From positions 682,001-746,000 of the forward strand of contig NZ_CP016282.1 of assembly GCF_001679725.1 (NCBI RefSeq): a DNA stretch of 64,000 nucleotides, written 5' to 3'. The stretch is from Cryobacterium arcticum (GTDB lineage Bacteria; Actinomycetota; Actinomycetes; Actinomycetales; Microbacteriaceae). The translations under genes and the position numbers were made by a program. The first letter of the stretch is position 1; the number at the start of each line of letters is the position of its first letter. Positions 1 through 9,489 of this stretch are shown here, piece by piece. Under the pieces are notes generated by a model. That model was not told the DNA's origin. It did not search any database and saw nothing but the letters and a program-made list of their open reading frames with translations.

Positions 1-1801
1 TCTCCATCGGCTGGTAGCGCGTAATGGTCACGGGCTTCCAGTCGAGCGAAATGTGGTCGGCAGCATCCGCCGACAGCGCGTCGCCGGACAGGTAGGCCAT
101 GGTGTGCTGCAGGTAGTTGACGTCGTCGCGCAGGGGATAGTCGTCGCGCATGTGGCCGCCGCGGCTTTCCTTGCGGTTGCGCGCGGAGTAGACGACGACC
201 TCGGCCAGGTCGAGCAGGAAGCCCAGCTCGACGGCCTCGAGCAGGTCGGTGTTGAACCGGCGGCCCTTGTCCTGCACGCCGATGTTCTTGTAACGCTCGC
301 GGAGCAGGTGGATGGTCTCGGTCACCTCGGAGAGGGATTCGTCGGTGCGGAACACCTGTGCCTTGGCGTCCATGACCTCCTGCAGCTCGCGGCGGAGCAC
401 GGCGATGCGCTCGGTGCCGGTGGAGGTGCGGATGGTGGCGAGCAGTTCGCGCACGAACTTGGCCGGGTCTTCGGGCAGCGGCACGAACTCGGCGGTCTTG
501 ACGTACTCGACGGCGTTGTTGCCGGCGCGCTTGCCGAACACGTTGATGTCCAGCAGTGAGTTGGTGCCGAGCCGGTTGGAGCCGTGCACCGAGACGCAGG
601 CGCATTCGCCGGCGGCGTAGAGGCCGGGCACGACGGTGGTGTTGTCGCGCAGCACCTCGGCCTTGACGTTGGTGGGGATGCCGCCCATCGCGTAGTGCGC
701 GGTGGGCATCACGGGCACCGGCTCGGTGACGGGGTCGACGCCGAGGTAGGTGCGGGCGAACTCGGTGATGTCAGGCAGCTTGGTCTCGAGCACTTCGGCG
801 CCGAGGTGGGTGCAGTCCAGGTACACGTAGTCCTTGTTGGGGCCGGCGCCGCGGCCTTCCGCGACCTCCTTGACCATGCAGCGGGCCACGATGTCACGCG
901 GGGCGAGGTCCTTGATGGTGGGCGCGTAACGCTCCATGAACCGCTCGCCGGAGGCGTTGCGGAGGATCGCGCCCTCACCGCGGGCGCCCTCGGTGAGCAG
1001 GATGCCCAGGCCCGCCAGGCCGGTCGGGTGGAACTGGAAGAACTCCATGTCCTCCAGCGGCAGGCCCTTGCGCCAGATGATGCCCACGCCGTCGCCGGTG
1101 AGGGTGTGCGCGTTGGAGGTGGTCTTGTAGATCTTGCCGAAACCGCCGGTGGCGAAGATGAACGCCTTGCCGGAGAAGACATGCAGCTCCCCGGAGGCGA
1201 GGTCGTAGGCGACCACGCCGGAGGGCTGGTCGACGCCGTCGACGTTCGTCATGATCAGGTCGAGCACGTAGAACTCGTTGAAGAAGTTGATGCCGCGCTT
1301 GACGCAGTTCTGGTACAGCGTCTGCAGGATCATGTGGCCGGTGCGGTCGGCGGCGTAGCAGGCGCGGCGCACCGGGCTCTTGCCGTGGTCGCGGGTGTGG
1401 CCGCCGAAGCGGCGCTGGTCGATCTTGCCCTCAGGCGTGCGGTTGAACGGCAGGCCCATGTTCTCGAGGTCGATGACCGCGTCGATGGCTTCCTTCGCGA
1501 GGATCTCTGCGGCGTCCTGGTCGACGAGGTAGTCGCCGCCCTTGACGGTGTCGAAGGTGTGCCACTCCCAGTTGTCTTCCTCCACGTTCGCCAGGGCCGC
1601 GGCCATGCCGCCCTGTGCCGCACCGGTGTGCGAGCGGGTGGGGTAGAGCTTCGAGATCACCGCGGTGGATGCGTTCGGGCCGGCCTCGATGGCGGCGCGC
1701 ATGCCCGCTCCTCCCGCCCCGATGATGACGATGTCGAACTGGTGGTAGTGCACACCGTCGACGATGGTGGATTCGGGGTTGGTCACAGGTGCATCCGTCA
1801 T
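1..1801 (-). CDS. sdhA: Succinate dehydrogenase flavoprotein subunit, 3' end beyond window
   Basis: This is the catalytic FAD subunit of complex II, which oxidises succinate to fumarate in the TCA cycle and passes electrons to SdhB. The reading frame starts with ATG at 1801 and stays open to base 1, so about 600 residues are visible and the C-terminus is cut off. Seen: an N-terminal dinucleotide-binding motif ([11 protein letters not shown]), the covalent-FAD histidine context [10 protein letters not shown], and the active-site stretch [13 protein letters not shown]. It lies 26 bases after sdhD in a C-D-A order; sdhB would be expected just outside the left edge. Confidence 0.96.
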   Translation of the reverse strand, partial: MTDAPVTNPESTIVDGVHYHQFDIVIIGAGGAGMRAAIEAGPNASTAVISKLYPTRSHTGAAQGGMAAALANVEEDNWEWHTFDTVKGGDYLVDQDAAEILAKEAIDAVIDLENMGLPFNRTPEGKIDQRRFGGHTRDHGKSPVRRACYAADRTGHMILQTLYQNCVKRGINFFNEFYVLDLIMTNVDGVDQPSGVVAYDLASGELHVFSGKAFIFATGGFGKIYKTTSNAHTLTGDGVGIIWRKGLPLEDMEFFQFHPTGLAGLGILLTEGARGEGAILRNASGERFMERYAPTIKDLAPRDIVARCMVKEVAEGRGAGPNKDYVYLDCTHLGAEVLETKLPDITEFARTYLGVDPVTEPVPVMPTAHYAMGGIPTNVKAEVLRDNTTVVPGLYAAGECACVSVHGSNRLGTNSLLDINVFGKRAGNNAVEYVKTAEFVPLPEDPAKFVRELLATIRTSTGTERIAVLRRELQEVMDAKAQVFRTDESLSEVTETIHLLRERYKNIGVQDKGRRFNTDLLEAVELGFLLDLAEVVVYSARNRKESRGGHMRDDYPLRDDVNYLQHTMAYLSGDALSADAADHISLDWKPVTITRYQPME

Positions 1802-1827
1802 GGAAGTTTTTGCAGCTCCTTGGGGGC

Positions 1828-2280
1828 CTAGAGGGCCTGGCAGAAAGTGGGCAGAAGGTCGGTGGGCGCTCCGGCGGGGCACGGGTCGAAGGTGAAGACG
1901 ACGAGTGTGCCGAGCACGATCAGGATGACCACCGCGGCGAGGATCGCCGACTTGAGGATGCCGCGGCCGACACGCGTGGTGGCGTAGTCGTTCACGAGGG
2001 TGCGCATGCCGTTGCCGCCGTGGATGAGGGCGAGCCAGAGCATGGCCACATCCCACCACTGCCAGAACGGGTTCGCCAGCTTGCCGGCGACGAAGGCGAA
2101 GTTGAGGGCGCTGACGCCCTCGCCCACCATGAGGTTGACGAAGAGGTGGCCGAAGATCAGCACGACCAGCACGATGCCGGAGACGCGCATGTAGATCCAG
2201 CCCCACTTCTCCCAGTTCACGCCGCGCTTGTGCGGGGTGCGGGCGTACGGGCTGCGGGGGGCGGCGAGAGTCGAAGTCAT
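1828..2280 (-). CDS. sdhD: Succinate dehydrogenase hydrophobic membrane anchor
   Basis: A 150-residue membrane anchor subunit that holds SdhAB on the cytoplasmic membrane and helps form the quinone site. Three hydrophobic segments are visible (about residues 32-52, 75-95 and 112-132), with an SdhD-like first segment [16 protein letters not shown] and a histidine in [10 protein letters not shown]. The start follows sdhC by 12 bases and the end precedes sdhA by 26, so the three are one operon. Assignment as D rather than C rests on order and on the lack of the HRITG motif. Confidence 0.92.
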   Translation of the reverse strand: MTSTLAAPRSPYARTPHKRGVNWEKWGWIYMRVSGIVLVVLIFGHLFVNLMVGEGVSALNFAFVAGKLANPFWQWWDVAMLWLALIHGGNGMRTLVNDYATTRVGRGILKSAILAAVVILIVLGTLVVFTFDPCPAGAPTDLLPTFCQAL

Positions 2281-2292
2281 GATCCGGTCCTC

Positions 2293-2709
2293 CTAGTGGC
2301 TGAACACGTTGATCAGGTGGCGGGGCACGAAGGCGATCATGGTGACCAGCCACAGGCCGATGACCACGTAGAAGAGCACCCGCTGGTACTTCGCGTTCCA
2401 GAAGTCGATGGCGATGATCCGCAGGCCGTTGAAGGCGTGGAACACGATCGCGGCGACGAGGGCGGTCTCGCCCAGGCCCATGATGGGCGTCTGGTACTGG
2501 CTGATCACGGCGTTGTACGCCTCGGGGCTGACCCGCACGAGAGCGGTGTCGAGGATGTGCACGAGGAGGAAGAAGAAGATCGCCACCCCGGTGATCCGGT
2601 GCAACACCCAGGACCACATGCCCTCACGGCCGCGGTAGAGCGTTCCGGCCGGGCGACGCGAGGTCGTCTTCCGCTGAGCTGTCAGGGCCCCTGCCGAATT
2701 CTGTGGCAT
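2293..2709 (-). CDS. sdhC: Succinate dehydrogenase cytochrome b556 subunit
   Basis: A 138-residue cytochrome b subunit of complex II. It carries the family signature [11 protein letters not shown] at the start of the first membrane segment and [10 protein letters not shown] in the second, whose histidine normally ligates haem b. Three membrane helices are visible. A TTG two codons upstream could extend it by two residues, but GGAGGG lies exactly 6 bases before the ATG at 2709 and abuts the TTG, so the ATG is preferred. First gene of sdhCDA(B). Confidence 0.93.
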   Translation of the reverse strand: MPQNSAGALTAQRKTTSRRPAGTLYRGREGMWSWVLHRITGVAIFFFLLVHILDTALVRVSPEAYNAVISQYQTPIMGLGETALVAAIVFHAFNGLRIIAIDFWNAKYQRVLFYVVIGLWLVTMIAFVPRHLINVFSH

Positions 2710-2810
2710 GACCAACCCTCCCTGGCTGAGTCGTGACCCCTGCTGAACGAGGTGTCATCGTTGAACAAACACGTGCCTACAGTCTATGTCTCGACAACGA
2801 GATAAGTCGG

Positions 2811-2824
2811 TTAGGGCTGCCTAA
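2811..2824. promoter_or_regulatory. Possible IdeR/DtxR-type iron box upstream of sdhC
   Basis: A perfect 5-base inverted repeat TTAGG-N4-CCTAA lies about 100 bases upstream of sdhC. Read on the plus strand from 2806, 13 of 19 positions match the DtxR/IdeR consensus TTAGGTTAGGCTAACCTAA by eye. Iron control of succinate dehydrogenase is known in corynebacteria. A TAGACT hexamer (2781-2786, minus) could be the -10, which would put the palindrome near -35. Regulator identity is inference. Confidence 0.35.
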
Positions 2825-2896
2825 GCAGCGCGGCCGGAACAGAGGCTTTGTACCCCTCTCTCTTGCGCCGTACCTGTGCCGGGCCGGCCGGCGGGG

Positions 2897-4051
2897 TCAG
2901 CGGCGTTGTGCCAGGGGCACCAGGGTCTCCGCGCGGCGGGCGAGCCCCTCGTCGATGACCCGCTGGTAGTAGTCGAACAGGGTGCCGCAGACGTTCTCCC
3001 AGCTGCGGCCGAGCACCGCCCGGCGGCCCGCCTCGCCCATCCGGTGCCGCAGCGACCTGTCGGCGACGAGCGCGGCCACGTGGCGGCGCAGGTCTGCGTC
3101 GTCGTCGGGCTGGAAGAGGAAGCCGTCTGTGCCGTGGTCGACGAGGTCGATCGGACCGCCGGCCCTGGGTGCCACGACGGGCAGTCCGGCCGCGTGCGCC
3201 TCCTGCAGGGTCTGGCCGAAGGTCTCTTCGGTGCCCGCGTGCAGGAACACGTCGAATGCCGCGTAGGCGGCGGCGAGCTCGGGCCCGGCGAGCCGGCCGA
3301 GCCAGGTGACCGGCATACCGGCCAGCGCCCGGGCCACCAGGGGAGTGGACGGCCCGTCGCCGACCAGCGCGATGCTGATGCCGGGCAGCCCGCGCAGCGC
3401 GCGGAACCGTTCGACCTGCTTCTCCGGGGCGATCCGCCCCACGTAGCCGATCACGACCTCGCCCGCCGGGGCCAGGGTCTGGCGCAGCGCCGCCACCCTG
3501 GGGTCACGCCGGTTGTTGGGGTGATAACCGTCCAGGTCCACACCGCGGGTCCAGCGGTCCAGGTTGGCCACACCGATGCGGCGAAGGTCCCGCATCGAGG
3601 CCTCGGAGGGCACCAGGGTGAGGTCGGCGCCGTCGTGCACCCACTTGACGAACCACCAGGCCAACCGGGTCGCCTGGCCGAGGTGGTTGCGGTGGGCGTA
3701 GCCGGCCACATCCGTTTGGAACACCGCCACGCTGGGCACCCCGAGGCGCCGGGCCGCGGCGATGCCTTGTGCGCCGAGCAGGAACGGCGACGCGGCGTGC
3801 AGCACATCCGGTTGGAAGTCGGCCAGCAGCCCCAGTACCCGGGGGTTCGGCAACCCCACCGGGAACTGCCGGTAGGACAGAGCGGGCACCGTGTGTACCG
3901 GAAAACCGGCGTACGAGTCCGGGGCCCCGAACGGAGCCACGACCATCGCCTCGTGGCCGGTGCGGCGCAGTTCGCCGAGCACCTTGCAGACGCTCGTGGT
4001 GACCCCACTGACCGTGGGGAGGAAGCTTTCGCTGACGACGGCAACCCTCAT
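2897..4051 (-). CDS. GT4 glycosyltransferase, probable GDP-mannose-dependent mannosyltransferase
   Basis: A 384-residue GT-B fold, family 4 glycosyltransferase that probably adds mannose to a lipid or glycan at the inner membrane face. N-terminus: SESFLPTVSGVTTSV, typical of the MgtA/PimB group. C-terminal donor-binding region: the E-x7-E motif at about E276-E284 (TEETFGQTLQEAH) and PRAGGPIDLV. The start is ATG 4051, although the open frame continues upstream antisense to manC. A TACTGT hexamer 6 bases before the ATG suggests a leaderless transcript. Divergence from manC, which makes GDP-mannose, supports mannose as donor. Exact acceptor unknown. Confidence 0.85.
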   Translation of the reverse strand: MRVAVVSESFLPTVSGVTTSVCKVLGELRRTGHEAMVVAPFGAPDSYAGFPVHTVPALSYRQFPVGLPNPRVLGLLADFQPDVLHAASPFLLGAQGIAAARRLGVPSVAVFQTDVAGYAHRNHLGQATRLAWWFVKWVHDGADLTLVPSEASMRDLRRIGVANLDRWTRGVDLDGYHPNNRRDPRVAALRQTLAPAGEVVIGYVGRIAPEKQVERFRALRGLPGISIALVGDGPSTPLVARALAGMPVTWLGRLAGPELAAAYAAFDVFLHAGTEETFGQTLQEAHAAGLPVVAPRAGGPIDLVDHGTDGFLFQPDDDADLRRHVAALVADRSLRHRMGEAGRRAVLGRSWENVCGTLFDYYQRVIDEGLARRAETLVPLAQRR

Positions 4052-4057
4052 GCCGCC

Positions 4058-4063
4058 ACAGTA
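4058..4063 (-). promoter_or_regulatory. -10 element of leaderless glycosyltransferase mRNA
   Basis: TACTGT on the minus strand fits TANNNT and is followed by 6 bases (GGCGGC) and then the ATG at 4051, placing the predicted +1 on the A of the start codon. No Shine-Dalgarno sequence and no clear -35 are visible. Confidence 0.5.
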
Positions 4064-4117
4064 GGCAGCCCGAACGTCCGCCGGGTGAACCCTCGATGAA
4101 CAGGGGCGACGAACCGG

Positions 4118-4123
4118 TAGTCT
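4118..4123 (+). promoter_or_regulatory. -10 element of leaderless manC mRNA
   Basis: TAGTCT fits TANNNT and is followed by GGCGCA and then ATG at 4130, so the predicted transcription start is the start codon itself. It is back to back with the promoter of the divergent glycosyltransferase gene in a 78-base gap. Confidence 0.5.
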
Positions 4124-4129
4124 GGCGCA

Positions 4130-5251
4130 ATGTCCCACTCCAGCGATGCCCTCGACCGCTTCTACAGTGTGATCCCCGCCGGTGGGATCGGCTCGAGGCT
4201 GTGGCCGCTCTCGCGCGCCGATGCACCGAAGTTCCTGCACGACCTCACCGGCAGCGGTCAGACGCTGCTCCGCGCCACCTGGGACCGGCTCGCACCGCTT
4301 GCCGGCGACCAGCGCATCATGGTCGTCACGGGCCGCGCGCACCGCGCCGCCGTTGAGGAGCAGCTGCCGGAGTTGGCCGACCTCAACGTGGTGCTCGAAA
4401 GCGAGCCGCGGGACTCCTCGGCCGCGATCGGCCTCGCCGCCGCCATCCTCGAGCGCCGCGAGCCGGGCGTGATCATCGGCTCGTTCGCCGCCGACCACGT
4501 CATCAAGGGCCCGGCCGCCTTCCGCCAGGCCGTCGTCGAGGCCATCGCCGCGGCCGACACCGGCCTCATCGTCACCATCGGCATCCAGCCCACCGAGCCG
4601 GCGATCGGCTTCGGCTACATCAAGACCGGCGGCCCGCTCGACATCGACGGCGCCCCGAGCGCCCAGTCGGTCAACTCGTTCGTGGAGAAGCCCAGCCCGG
4701 CCACCGCCAAGCGCTACCTCTCCAGCGGCCAGTACCTGTGGAACGCGGGCATGTTCATCGCCCGCGCCGACCGCCTGCTCGAAGAGATCGGTGCGTCGGA
4801 GCCCGAGCTGCTCGCAGGGCTCCTGGAACTGGCCGAGGCCTGGGACACGCCCCGCCGCGGCGCCGTGGTCGACCAGGTCTGGCCCAAGCTCAAGAAGATC
4901 GCCATCGACTACTCGGTAGCCGAACCGGCCGCCGTCAAGGGCAAGCTCGCCGTGATCCCCGGCCAGTTCGATTGGGATGACGTGGGAGACTTCGCGTCGA
5001 TCGCCAAGATCCACGCCAACGGCCGCAAGCGCGACCTGGCGATCCTCGGCGAGGGCGCCCGGGTGCTGGCCGACTCCTCCAGCGGCATCGTGGTCAGCCA
5101 CACCAAGCGCATGATCGCGCTCATCGGCGTGGACGACATCGTCGTGGTCGACACCCCGGACGCGCTCCTGGTCACCACCAGCGCGAACGCCCAGAAGGTC
5201 AAGGCCGTCGTCGACGCCCTCCGGCTCTCCGGCAGCTCGGACGTGCTCTGA
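4130..5251 (+). CDS. manC: Mannose-1-phosphate guanylyltransferase
   Basis: A 373-residue cytoplasmic enzyme that makes GDP-mannose from mannose-1-phosphate and GTP. The nucleotidyltransferase signature GGIGSRLWPLSR occupies residues 18-29. Further family motifs are VEKP in FVEKPSPATA and the WNAGMF box near residue 205. The length matches the short actinobacterial ManC type that lacks a fused isomerase domain. The start is ATG 4130 with no Shine-Dalgarno sequence but a -10 element 6 bases upstream. It probably feeds the divergent mannosyltransferase and other mannosylation. Confidence 0.94.
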   Translation: MSHSSDALDRFYSVIPAGGIGSRLWPLSRADAPKFLHDLTGSGQTLLRATWDRLAPLAGDQRIMVVTGRAHRAAVEEQLPELADLNVVLESEPRDSSAAIGLAAAILERREPGVIIGSFAADHVIKGPAAFRQAVVEAIAAADTGLIVTIGIQPTEPAIGFGYIKTGGPLDIDGAPSAQSVNSFVEKPSPATAKRYLSSGQYLWNAGMFIARADRLLEEIGASEPELLAGLLELAEAWDTPRRGAVVDQVWPKLKKIAIDYSVAEPAAVKGKLAVIPGQFDWDDVGDFASIAKIHANGRKRDLAILGEGARVLADSSSGIVVSHTKRMIALIGVDDIVVVDTPDALLVTTSANAQKVKAVVDALRLSGSSDVL

Positions 5252-5457
5252 CCGGCTTGTGCGCGCCCACGACGGGTTGCTCAGCATTAGCCCCGGTAGA
5301 TGACGATTTGTGTCCACCGGATTTCCAGAATGTCGCGGGTTGATAACCTTTTGGCTACAGTGCCGCTTTGCTCATCTGAGCAGGGGTGTTCTGGGTAACG
5401 TGTACTCCATATACCAGCCCGCGCGATCCCACGCCGGGCCTCATCTGGAGGTCAATC

Positions 5458-6558
5458 TTGACAATCACGACCCGCAAGGCAACGCTCGGCGGCCTTGCCT
5501 CACTCGGCGTTCTCGCTCTGCTCGCGGCGTGTGCGCCGGCCCCCACGACGTCCGGCTCGTCCGACAGCGCCAACGCGGACTTCCTGCCCTGCATCGTCTC
5601 CGACTTCGGCGGCTTCGACGACAAGTCGTTCAACCAGTCCAGCTTCGACGGCATGAAGAAGGCATCCGAGGAACTCGGCGTCGAATTCAAGCAGGCCGAG
5701 TCCACCTCTGAGGACCAGTACGCCGGCAACGTCACGAGCATGGTCGACCAGGGCTGCAACTTCATCCTGACCGTCGGCTTCGCCCTCGCCAACGCCACCC
5801 GCGACGCAGCACAGGCCAACAGCGACGTGGAATTCGCGATCATCGACTCCGCGCTGTCCAACGACGACTTCAGCCCGCTGACCCTCGACAACGTCAAGCC
5901 GGTGCTCTACGACACCGCGCAGGCCGCGTTCCTGGCCGGTTACCTCGCTGCAGGAACCACCAAGACCGGCACCGTCGGCACCTTCGGTGGCATGCAGTAC
6001 CCGTCCGTCACCATCTTCATGGACGGCTTCGCTGACGGCATCGCGTACTACAACGACGCCAAGGGCACCGACGTCAAGCTCACCGGCTGGGACAAGGCCA
6101 CGCAGTCCGGCCTGTTCGCCGGCGGCTTCGACGACATCAACCAGGGCAAGACGCTCAGCGCCGGCCTGATCGACGCCGGCGCCGACATCATCCTCCCGGT
6201 CGCCGGACCGCTCTTCCAGGGCACCGCGCAGGCCATCAACGAATCCGGCAAGGACGTCGCCATCGTCGGTGTCGACAGCGACCTGTTCGAGACCACGCCC
6301 GAGTTCGCGGCGCTCTACCTCACCTCCATCATGAAGTCGATGACGGATGCGACCGACGCGATCGTCACCGACGCGGCCAACGGAGACTTCTCCTCTGACC
6401 CGTACGTGGGCACGCTCGAGAACGAGGGCGTCGGCCTGGCCCCGCTGCACGACTGGGAGTCCAAGGTCGACCCCGCCCTGGTCACCGAGCTCGACGACCT
6501 CAAGGCGCAGATCATCAGCGGCGACATCGTCGTGACCAGCGACGCCACGCCCAAGTAA
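5458..6558 (+). CDS. BMP-family nucleoside-binding lipoprotein of ABC importer
   Basis: A 366-residue substrate-binding lipoprotein of the BmpA/PnrA family, expected to capture nucleosides outside the membrane. A signal peptide ends in a lipobox LAAC with the lipid-modified cysteine at residue 25. The mature part has the BMP motifs [18 protein letters not shown] and GTVGTFGGM. The start is placed at TTG 5458 because GGAGG lies 6 bases before it; upstream starts would add residues before a good signal peptide. It is followed by a strong terminator and then the cognate ATPase and permeases, so it can be expressed above the membrane components. Confidence 0.92.
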   Translation: MTITTRKATLGGLASLGVLALLAACAPAPTTSGSSDSANADFLPCIVSDFGGFDDKSFNQSSFDGMKKASEELGVEFKQAESTSEDQYAGNVTSMVDQGCNFILTVGFALANATRDAAQANSDVEFAIIDSALSNDDFSPLTLDNVKPVLYDTAQAAFLAGYLAAGTTKTGTVGTFGGMQYPSVTIFMDGFADGIAYYNDAKGTDVKLTGWDKATQSGLFAGGFDDINQGKTLSAGLIDAGADIILPVAGPLFQGTAQAINESGKDVAIVGVDSDLFETTPEFAALYLTSIMKSMTDATDAIVTDAANGDFSSDPYVGTLENEGVGLAPLHDWESKVDPALVTELDDLKAQIISGDIVVTSDATPK

Positions 6559-6608
6559 CACCCAGTTCCACCGGCATTACCGTTTAGCACGACCGCCCGT
6601 CAGGGCAC

Positions 6609-6639
6609 CGGGGAGGCCAGCGTCACGCTGGCCTCCCCG
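6609..6639 (+). terminator. Strong hairpin between lipoprotein gene and transporter operon
   Basis: A perfect 14-base-pair stem (6609-6622 with 6626-6639) and a 3-base loop TCA, followed by TTTCGTT. It sits 50 bases after the lipoprotein stop codon and would end most transcripts there. Confidence 0.85.
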
Positions 6640-6701
6640 TTTCGTTGCGTGGTCTGTTCCGGCTACCGCCCCGCCTGGACCCCGGCCGGGCAGCACCTCA
6701 A

Positions 6702-6707
6702 TAGAAT
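6702..6707 (+). promoter_or_regulatory. -10 element for nucleoside transporter operon
   Basis: TAGAAT lies 8 bases before the ATG at 6716, predicting an mRNA with a leader of about two bases. No clear -35 is seen. Confidence 0.45.
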
Positions 6708-6715
6708 CGAAGACT

Positions 6716-8233
6716 ATGAAGCTCGAACTTCGCGGCATTACGAAGAGATTCGGTGCCCTGGTTGCCAATGACGACATCAACCTCACCATCGAGGAGGGCG
6801 AAATCCACGCCCTGCTCGGCGAGAACGGAGCCGGTAAGTCAACGCTGATGAACGTGCTCTACGGCCTGTACCGTGCCGAGGAGGGCGAGATCCTGCTCGA
6901 CGGGGTCGCCCAACACTTCACCGGGCCCGGCGACGCCATGGCCGCGGGCATCGGCATGGTGCACCAGCACTTCATGCTCATCCCGGTGTTCACCGTCGCC
7001 GAGAACGTCATGCTCGGCCACGAGCAGACCAAGGTCGGCGGTCGCCTCGACCTGCCCGCCGCGCGCAAGCGGGTCCGCGAGATCTCCGACCGCTTCGGAT
7101 TCAACGTTGACCCCGATGCCCTCGTCGAGAACCTCCCCGTCGGTGTCCAGCAGCGCGTGGAGATCATCAAGGCGCTGTCCCGGGACGCGAAGGTGCTGGT
7201 CTTCGACGAGCCCACCGCGGTGCTCACGCCGCAGGAGACCGACGAGCTGATGAACATCATGCGCCAGCTCAAGGCCGCTGGGACCTCCATCGTCTTCATC
7301 ACCCACAAACTTCGTGAGGTGCGCGAGGTCGCGGACCGCATCACGGTCATCCGTCTGGGCAAGGTCGTCGGCACCGCCTCACCGACCGCGAGCAACGAAG
7401 AACTCGCCACCCTGATGGTGGGCCGCGCCGTCGACCTCACCGTCGACAAGGCGCCCGCCACCCCCGGCGCCCCGGCGCTCGTGGTGACCAACCTCACCGT
7501 GATCGACCCGCTCGGCCAGATCCTCGTCAACGACGTCAGCTTCGACGTCAAGGTCGGCGAGATCCTCGCCATCGCCGGCGTGCAGGGCAACGGCCAGACC
7601 GAACTGACCGAGGCGCTCATGGGCCTGCAGCCCCGCGTGGTGGGCGAGATCACCCTCGACGGCAAGTCGCTGCGCGGCCACTCGGTGCGCCAGGTGCTCG
7701 ACGCCGGTGTCGGCTTCGTGCCGGAGGACCGCACCAGGGACGGCCTGGTCGGCGGCTTCACCATCGCCGAGAACCTCATGCTCGACCGCTCCAACAAGCT
7801 CCCGTTCGTCAAGCGGTTCAACGTGCAGTTGAGCTACCTCGCCGACTTCGCCCGAGCCAAGGTGAAGGAATTCGACGTGCGGTCGCAGGGTATCGAGACG
7901 CCCGTCGGCCGGCTCTCCGGCGGTAACCAGCAGAAGGTCGTGCTCGCCCGCGAACTCAGCCGCGACCTGCGCCTGTTCGTCGCGGCGCAGCCCACCCGCG
8001 GCCTCGACGTGGGGTCGATCGAATTCGTGCACGAACGCATCGTCGCGACCCGGGATGCCGGCACCCCGGTGATCGTGATCTCCACCGAACTCGACGAGGT
8101 CGCCGCCCTCGCCGACCGCATCATGGTCATGTACAGCGGCCGCATTGTCGGCATCGTTCCCGGCGACACCCCCCGATCCGTTCTGGGTCTGATGATGGCG
8201 GGCGAAACCCCCGCAGAAGGAGCCGCAGCATGA
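6716..8233 (+). CDS. Nucleoside ABC importer, double ATPase subunit
   Basis: A 505-residue protein with two fused ABC domains that powers nucleoside import. N-terminal domain: Walker [10 protein letters not shown] at residues 35-43 and Walker [10 protein letters not shown]-terminal domain: degenerate Walker A (GVQGNGQTE) but a clean LSGGNQQK signature. This asymmetry is normal for the NupA/YufO and sugar CUT2-type families. Its stop overlaps the start of the first permease by 4 bases, beginning a run of translationally coupled genes ending in cdd and deoA. Confidence 0.94.
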   Translation: MKLELRGITKRFGALVANDDINLTIEEGEIHALLGENGAGKSTLMNVLYGLYRAEEGEILLDGVAQHFTGPGDAMAAGIGMVHQHFMLIPVFTVAENVMLGHEQTKVGGRLDLPAARKRVREISDRFGFNVDPDALVENLPVGVQQRVEIIKALSRDAKVLVFDEPTAVLTPQETDELMNIMRQLKAAGTSIVFITHKLREVREVADRITVIRLGKVVGTASPTASNEELATLMVGRAVDLTVDKAPATPGAPALVVTNLTVIDPLGQILVNDVSFDVKVGEILAIAGVQGNGQTELTEALMGLQPRVVGEITLDGKSLRGHSVRQVLDAGVGFVPEDRTRDGLVGGFTIAENLMLDRSNKLPFVKRFNVQLSYLADFARAKVKEFDVRSQGIETPVGRLSGGNQQKVVLARELSRDLRLFVAAQPTRGLDVGSIEFVHERIVATRDAGTPVIVISTELDEVAALADRIMVMYSGRIVGIVPGDTPRSVLGLMMAGETPAEGAAA

Positions 8234-9489
8234 GCGCCGCTCAGCAGCCCACCCCGACCCCGGCGCCCGCCGAGCCCACCGAGCCGTCGCGCTGGCACAA
8301 CATCTTCCGCGAGATCACCACGGGCAACGCGATCATCTCGGTGCTCGCCGTGGTCCTCGCGCTGCTCGTCGGCGCCGTGATGATCGCCTTCACGAACGAC
8401 GCCGTGCAGGAAAGCGCCGGGTACTTCTTCTCCCGGCCCGGCGACCTCATCGGCGCCGTCTGGAACTCGGTCTCGGGCGCCTACTCGGCCCTGTTCCAGG
8501 GGTCGGTGTACAACTTCCGCCGCCCGAGCTTCGCCGACGGCATCAAGCCGCTCACCGAGACCTTCACCTACGCCACCCCGCTGATCGCGGCCGGCCTCGG
8601 TGTCGCGCTCGGTTTCCGGGTCGGCCTGTTCAACATCGGCGGCCGCGGCCAGATGCTCATCGCCGCGACCCTCGGCGGCTGGGTGGCGTTCGCTCTCGAG
8701 CTGCCCGCCGGCATCCACATGATCGCGGCCCTCGTGGCCGGTGTCCTCGGCGGCGCCCTCTGGGGCGGCCTGGTCGGCCTGCTCAAGGCACGCACCGGCG
8801 CGCACGAGGTGATCACCACGATCATGCTCAACTACGTGGCCTTCTACCTGGTCAGCTTCCTGCTGCGTGACGGGTTCCTCAAGACGCCCGGCTCGAACAA
8901 CCCCAAGAGCCCCGCCACCAAGGAGACCGCGGTCTTCTTCGACATCCTCGGCCCCAACTACAACCTGCACTTCGGGTTCATCCTGGTGATCGCCGCCACC
9001 TTCTTCGTCTGGTGGCTGCTGGGCCGCTCCAACCTGGGCTTCAAGTTCCGGGCCGTGGGCGAGAACCCCAACGCCGCCCGGGTGGCCGGCATCAGCGTGC
9101 AGCGCATGTACGTCTACGCCATGCTGTTCTCCGGTGGGCTCGTGGGCCTGGCCGGCATCAACCAGGTGCTCGGCACCACCACCAGCGGCTTCGGCGCCGG
9201 CATCGACTCGGGGATCGGCTTCGACGCCATCACCGTTGCGCTGCTCGGCCGCTCCAAGCCGTGGGGGGTCTTCGCCGCGGGCATCCTGTTCGGCGCCTTC
9301 AAGGCCGGCAGCTTCTCGATGCAGGCCGCCGAGGGTGTGCCCATCGACATCGTTCTCGTCGTGCAGTCGCTCATCGTGCTCTTCATCGCCGCGCCGCCGC
9401 TCGTGCGCGCGATCTTCCGGCTGCCGGCGCCCGGGGCGCCGCGCCGTAGACCGGTTCCCAACGTGACCCAGGAGGTGGTGGCGAAATGA
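8230..9489 (+). CDS. Nucleoside ABC importer, permease 1
   Basis: A 419-residue integral membrane permease of the BPD_transp_2 family (NupP/YufP-like). About ten hydrophobic segments follow a 35-residue polar N-terminus. Diagnostic stretches include the [11 protein letters not shown] motif after the third segment and the cytoplasmic EAA-like loop [15 protein letters not shown]. It overlaps its neighbours by 4 bases on both sides and pairs with permease 2 as a heterodimeric channel. Confidence 0.93.
   Translation: MSAAQQPTPTPAPAEPTEPSRWHNIFREITTGNAIISVLAVVLALLVGAVMIAFTNDAVQESAGYFFSRPGDLIGAVWNSVSGAYSALFQGSVYNFRRPSFADGIKPLTETFTYATPLIAAGLGVALGFRVGLFNIGGRGQMLIAATLGGWVAFALELPAGIHMIAALVAGVLGGALWGGLVGLLKARTGAHEVITTIMLNYVAFYLVSFLLRDGFLKTPGSNNPKSPATKETAVFFDILGPNYNLHFGFILVIAATFFVWWLLGRSNLGFKFRAVGENPNAARVAGISVQRMYVYAMLFSGGLVGLAGINQVLGTTTSGFGAGIDSGIGFDAITVALLGRSKPWGVFAAGILFGAFKAGSFSMQAAEGVPIDIVLVVQSLIVLFIAAPPLVRAIFRLPAPGAPRRRPVPNVTQEVVAK

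Noticed and set aside
584..1831. A 415-codon plus-strand frame opposite sdhA.
   Set aside because: Composition is rich in Gly, Val, Ala and His as expected for antisense of a GC-rich gene; sdhA itself is unmistakable.
2897..5317. An 806-codon minus-strand frame spanning the glycosyltransferase and all of manC.
   Set aside because: Only the part from 4051 down matches a protein family; the rest is antisense to manC, a normal effect of high GC third positions.
5340..5361. TTGATA and TACAGT upstream of the nucleoside-binding lipoprotein as a -35/-10 pair.
   Set aside because: The spacer would be only 10 bases, too short for a sigma-70-type promoter; no better pair could be fixed in this 206-base gap.
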